Shown here in pieces: positions 62,705 to 64,000 of a DNA stretch of 64,000 nucleotides (positions are counted from its first letter, which is position 1; each line of letters opens with the position of its first letter). The translations under genes and the position numbers were made by a program. Location of the stretch: positions 40,973 through 104,972 of the forward strand of contig NZ_JMGA01000001.1 of the NCBI RefSeq assembly GCF_000765145.1. Reading direction: 5' to 3'. The notes beneath the pieces were generated by a model that saw nothing but the letters and a program-made list of their open reading frames with translations, was not told the origin of the DNA and searched no databases. This DNA is from Desulfosporosinus sp. HMP52. Lineage in GTDB: Bacteria; Bacillota; Desulfitobacteriia; Desulfitobacteriales; Desulfitobacteriaceae.

Positions 62705-62974
62705 CTATACAAAGCCTAAACTAGTATTAATGTCCTGCTGTAACTGCTGTTCCGGTGACTGATAAGGCTGGTACCAATTTTTCTGAGCAGCAAAGTCACT
62801 TAACTTAAAGTGGTCATCTATACAGCTGTTCAACTGATTAACAAGTTTTTCTCTGAAGACAGTCGATGTACTCTCTCCAAGTGCTACAGATAGTGAGTGT
62901 ATAGCAAATTTGGAGTCTTTCAACATATCTTTAACAATATCTTGATCACTTAAGGCATTTGTGAATGTTGGCAT
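62705..62974 (-). CDS. CotF-like spore coat protein, C-terminal-half type (copy 2)
   Basis: 89 aa. DQDIVKDMLKDSKFAIHSLSVALGESTSTVFREKLVNQLN followed by DHFKLSDFAAQKNWYQPY matches the helical CotF coat fold, whose hallmark is the NWY.P end. Paralog of the 63233-63529 gene. Last of four genes; probably made in the mother cell late in sporulation. Confidence 0.8.
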   Translation of the reverse strand: MPTFTNALSDQDIVKDMLKDSKFAIHSLSVALGESTSTVFREKLVNQLNSCIDDHFKLSDFAAQKNWYQPYQSPEQQLQQDINTSLGFV

Positions 62975-62989
62975 GCATTTAACCTCCTA

Positions 62990-63199
62990 TCATTGAAGAG
63001 TCTTATCGAAAACCAGATCCTGAAATCCCTTTAATTTTTCCCGGCGGGCAGTTACGTTATTTTTGATATAAGAAGCAAGTTCTTGATCTTTAACCATACT
63101 TATCATCGATTCAAGCTTTTTTATTCCTAAGGTCTCATTACATAGTAATTCATGCAACTCCAGCATTTCGTGAGTGGTAAGTTCATTTTGGTTTGCCAA
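62990..63199 (-). CDS. CotF-like spore coat protein, N-terminal-half type (copy 2)
   Basis: 69 aa from the TTG at 63199 (AGGAGG 7 bases upstream). NELTTHEMLELHELLCNETLGIKKLESM is the first-helix pattern of CotF-type proteins. Paralog of the 63541-63756 gene. It lies 15 bases before the partner gene. Confidence 0.75.
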   Translation of the reverse strand: MANQNELTTHEMLELHELLCNETLGIKKLESMISMVKDQELASYIKNNVTARREKLKGFQDLVFDKTLQ

Positions 63200-63232
63200 C
63201 CTAATCCCTCCTAGCACGTTATTTTCTTAAGA

Positions 63233-63529
63233 CTATGTAGTTGATGCTTCTTCGTAATCTTGTTTAACTTGTTCGATGGGTGTTGAGCGTGGCAGATACC
63301 AATTATTTTGTACAGATAGGTCGACCAATCGAAAATGGTTTTGAATTGCGCTATTAAGTTGCTTTTTAAGAATTTCTCTTAGTTGAGGATTGGTTGTTTC
63401 AGTTATCGCCATAGACATTGAATTAAGGATAAACTTCGAATCTTTCAGCATATCTATAGCAATATCTTTTTCCGTCATCTTAGTAGTGTCAGAATCTTGA
63501 ATTCCAAATAGATCCTCAAACCAGCCCAT
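63233..63529 (-). CDS. CotF-like spore coat protein, C-terminal-half type (copy 1)
   Basis: 98 aa. TEKDIAIDMLKDSKFILNSMSMAITETTNPQLREILKKQLN and NHFRLVDLSVQNNWYLP align over their full length with copy 2. It adds an N-terminal MGWFEDLFGIQDSD extension. It lies 11 bases after its N-terminal-type partner. Confidence 0.82.
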   Translation of the reverse strand: MGWFEDLFGIQDSDTTKMTEKDIAIDMLKDSKFILNSMSMAITETTNPQLREILKKQLNSAIQNHFRLVDLSVQNNWYLPRSTPIEQVKQDYEEASTT

Positions 63530-63540
63530 AATTACACCTC

Positions 63541-63756
63541 CTATTGTAGTACGTTACTACTAATGAATTGTTTTAATTCTTCAACGTTCTGTTCTTTAGC
63601 ATTGGTTACATCATCGATATAGCTTGAAAGTTCACTATAATCTTGAATTGTCATTTTAGTAGTTTTGAGTTTCTTCTTTGCCATTACTTCAATACTAAGA
63701 AGTTCATGAAGCTCAATAGTTTCGCGTTGAGTAAGCATCTGATCTTGTTCTGACAT
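63541..63756 (-). CDS. CotF-like spore coat protein, N-terminal-half type (copy 1)
   Basis: 71 aa from the ATG at 63756 (AAAGGAGGG upstream; the longer frame overlaps the ribosome binding site). LTQRETIELHELLSIEVMAKKKLKTTKMTIQDYSELSSYI is the same helical pattern as copy 2. First gene of the cluster; I could not identify a sporulation sigma promoter with confidence. Confidence 0.78.
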   Translation of the reverse strand: MSEQDQMLTQRETIELHELLSIEVMAKKKLKTTKMTIQDYSELSSYIDDVTNAKEQNVEELKQFISSNVLQ

Positions 63757-63925
63757 TGTTCGCCCTCCTTTGTAGAAAAACACCTTCCGGCCTATTATTT
63801 GTGTGGTCTACTAGATTTATACAGCTTTGATATACTAATTCTAGAAATACCTTATCCGAACTTATTATCTTCACTAGCATATTAACATAGACTCAATTGA
63901 AGAAATCATTCTTGAGGCCAAAGGA

Positions 63926-63958
63926 ATAAGCTCTCCATCTATAACTTAGAGAGCTTAT
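63926..63958 (-). terminator. Terminator, probably of a gene beyond the right edge
   Basis: ATAAGCTCTC (63926-63935) pairs with GAGAGCTTAT (63949-63958). A minus-strand frame entering from the right edge ends LVVIG-stop at 63983-63985, about 25 bases before the hairpin, consistent with the 3' end of an off-window gene. Confidence 0.6.
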
Positions 63959-64000
63959 ACTTCAGTTCGTAATTTTGAGTTTTTATCCGATGACTACCAG

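Noticed and set aside
1..64000. CRISPR arrays, tRNA/rRNA genes, insertion sequences, prophage
   Set aside because: No regularly spaced repeats, no tRNA-like cloverleaf or rRNA sequence, and no transposase or phage structural genes were seen on either strand. The only recombinase is the single tyrosine recombinase at 48234-49226.

Overview
The window looks like chromosome of an anaerobic, spore-forming Gram-positive bacterium, most probably Desulfosporosinus or a close relative in the Peptococcaceae/Desulfitobacteriaceae. This is an inference from gene content: split CotF-type spore coat proteins, DUF3231, a PocR-type sensor, anaerobic benzimidazole-type ThiC paralogs, Firmicute-style intrinsic terminators and AGGAGG ribosome binding sites. 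There is no rRNA, tRNA, CRISPR array or insertion sequence that I can see. About four fifths of the genes lie on the minus strand.

Layout. 1-5.6 kb: a truncated membrane protein and an unknown gene, then a PocR/LytS-type sensor kinase and an AraC-type response regulator flanking alanine dehydrogenase, then yaaA. 5.7-7.2 kb: a small membrane protein and a DUF3231 protein. 7.2-12.1 kb: the most interesting locus, a promoter, cobalamin riboswitch and terminator reading into purF, two different ThiC paralogs and a damaged DUF2284 gene. I read it as an anaerobic benzimidazole (cobamide lower ligand) operon in which the enzyme that opens the AIR pathway is co-regulated with the enzymes that would consume AIR. 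12.3-19.5 kb: metallophosphoesterase, ferredoxin-type aldo/keto reductase behind a MerR-type promoter, OatA-like acyltransferase, a TetR/SMR drug-efflux pair with a visible operator, and a WYL regulator with a GyrI-like protein. 19.6-24.0 kb: UspA/SulP pair, then a TauE-PadR-WtpA-like operon. 24.2-29.7 kb: an arsenic island (arsR, acr3, arsC, arsM, an ECF sigma factor, and an ArsR/permease/thioredoxin unit). 29.9-33.2 kb: small unknown protein, DUF2268 peptidase, methyltransferase, CorA. 33.3-36.6 kb: an aconitase-family hydro-lyase pair and dapA behind a lysine riboswitch. 36.8-39.2 kb: a degenerate SDR, sfsA and a MerR regulator. 39.4-45.5 kb: a nucleoside-type BMP/ABC importer with an 8-oxoguanine/cytosine deaminase-like amidohydrolase, driven by a MerR-type promoter. 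45.8-53.2 kb: Na/Pi cotransporter, small protein, tyrosine recombinase, DUF4317, a small Cys-rich protein and a MASE3-type histidine kinase. 53.6-61.5 kb: a polyol/pentose operon (ROK regulator, ABC importer, polyol dehydrogenase, xylulokinase). 61.7-63.8 kb: small membrane proteins and two tandem copies of a two-gene CotF module.

How the parts fit. Several units are self-contained regulator/transport/enzyme cassettes whose control elements can be read directly: two riboswitches with terminators, two 19-bp-spacer MerR-type promoters, two ArsR dyads and a TetR operator. The polyol operon imports a sugar alcohol, oxidises it and phosphorylates the ketose. The BMP operon would import a nucleoside or base and deaminate it. 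The arsenic genes cover reduction, efflux and methylation.

Limits: no similarity search was possible. Family assignments come from recognisable motifs. Starts were moved to the codon with the best ribosome binding site where the longest ORF was implausible.
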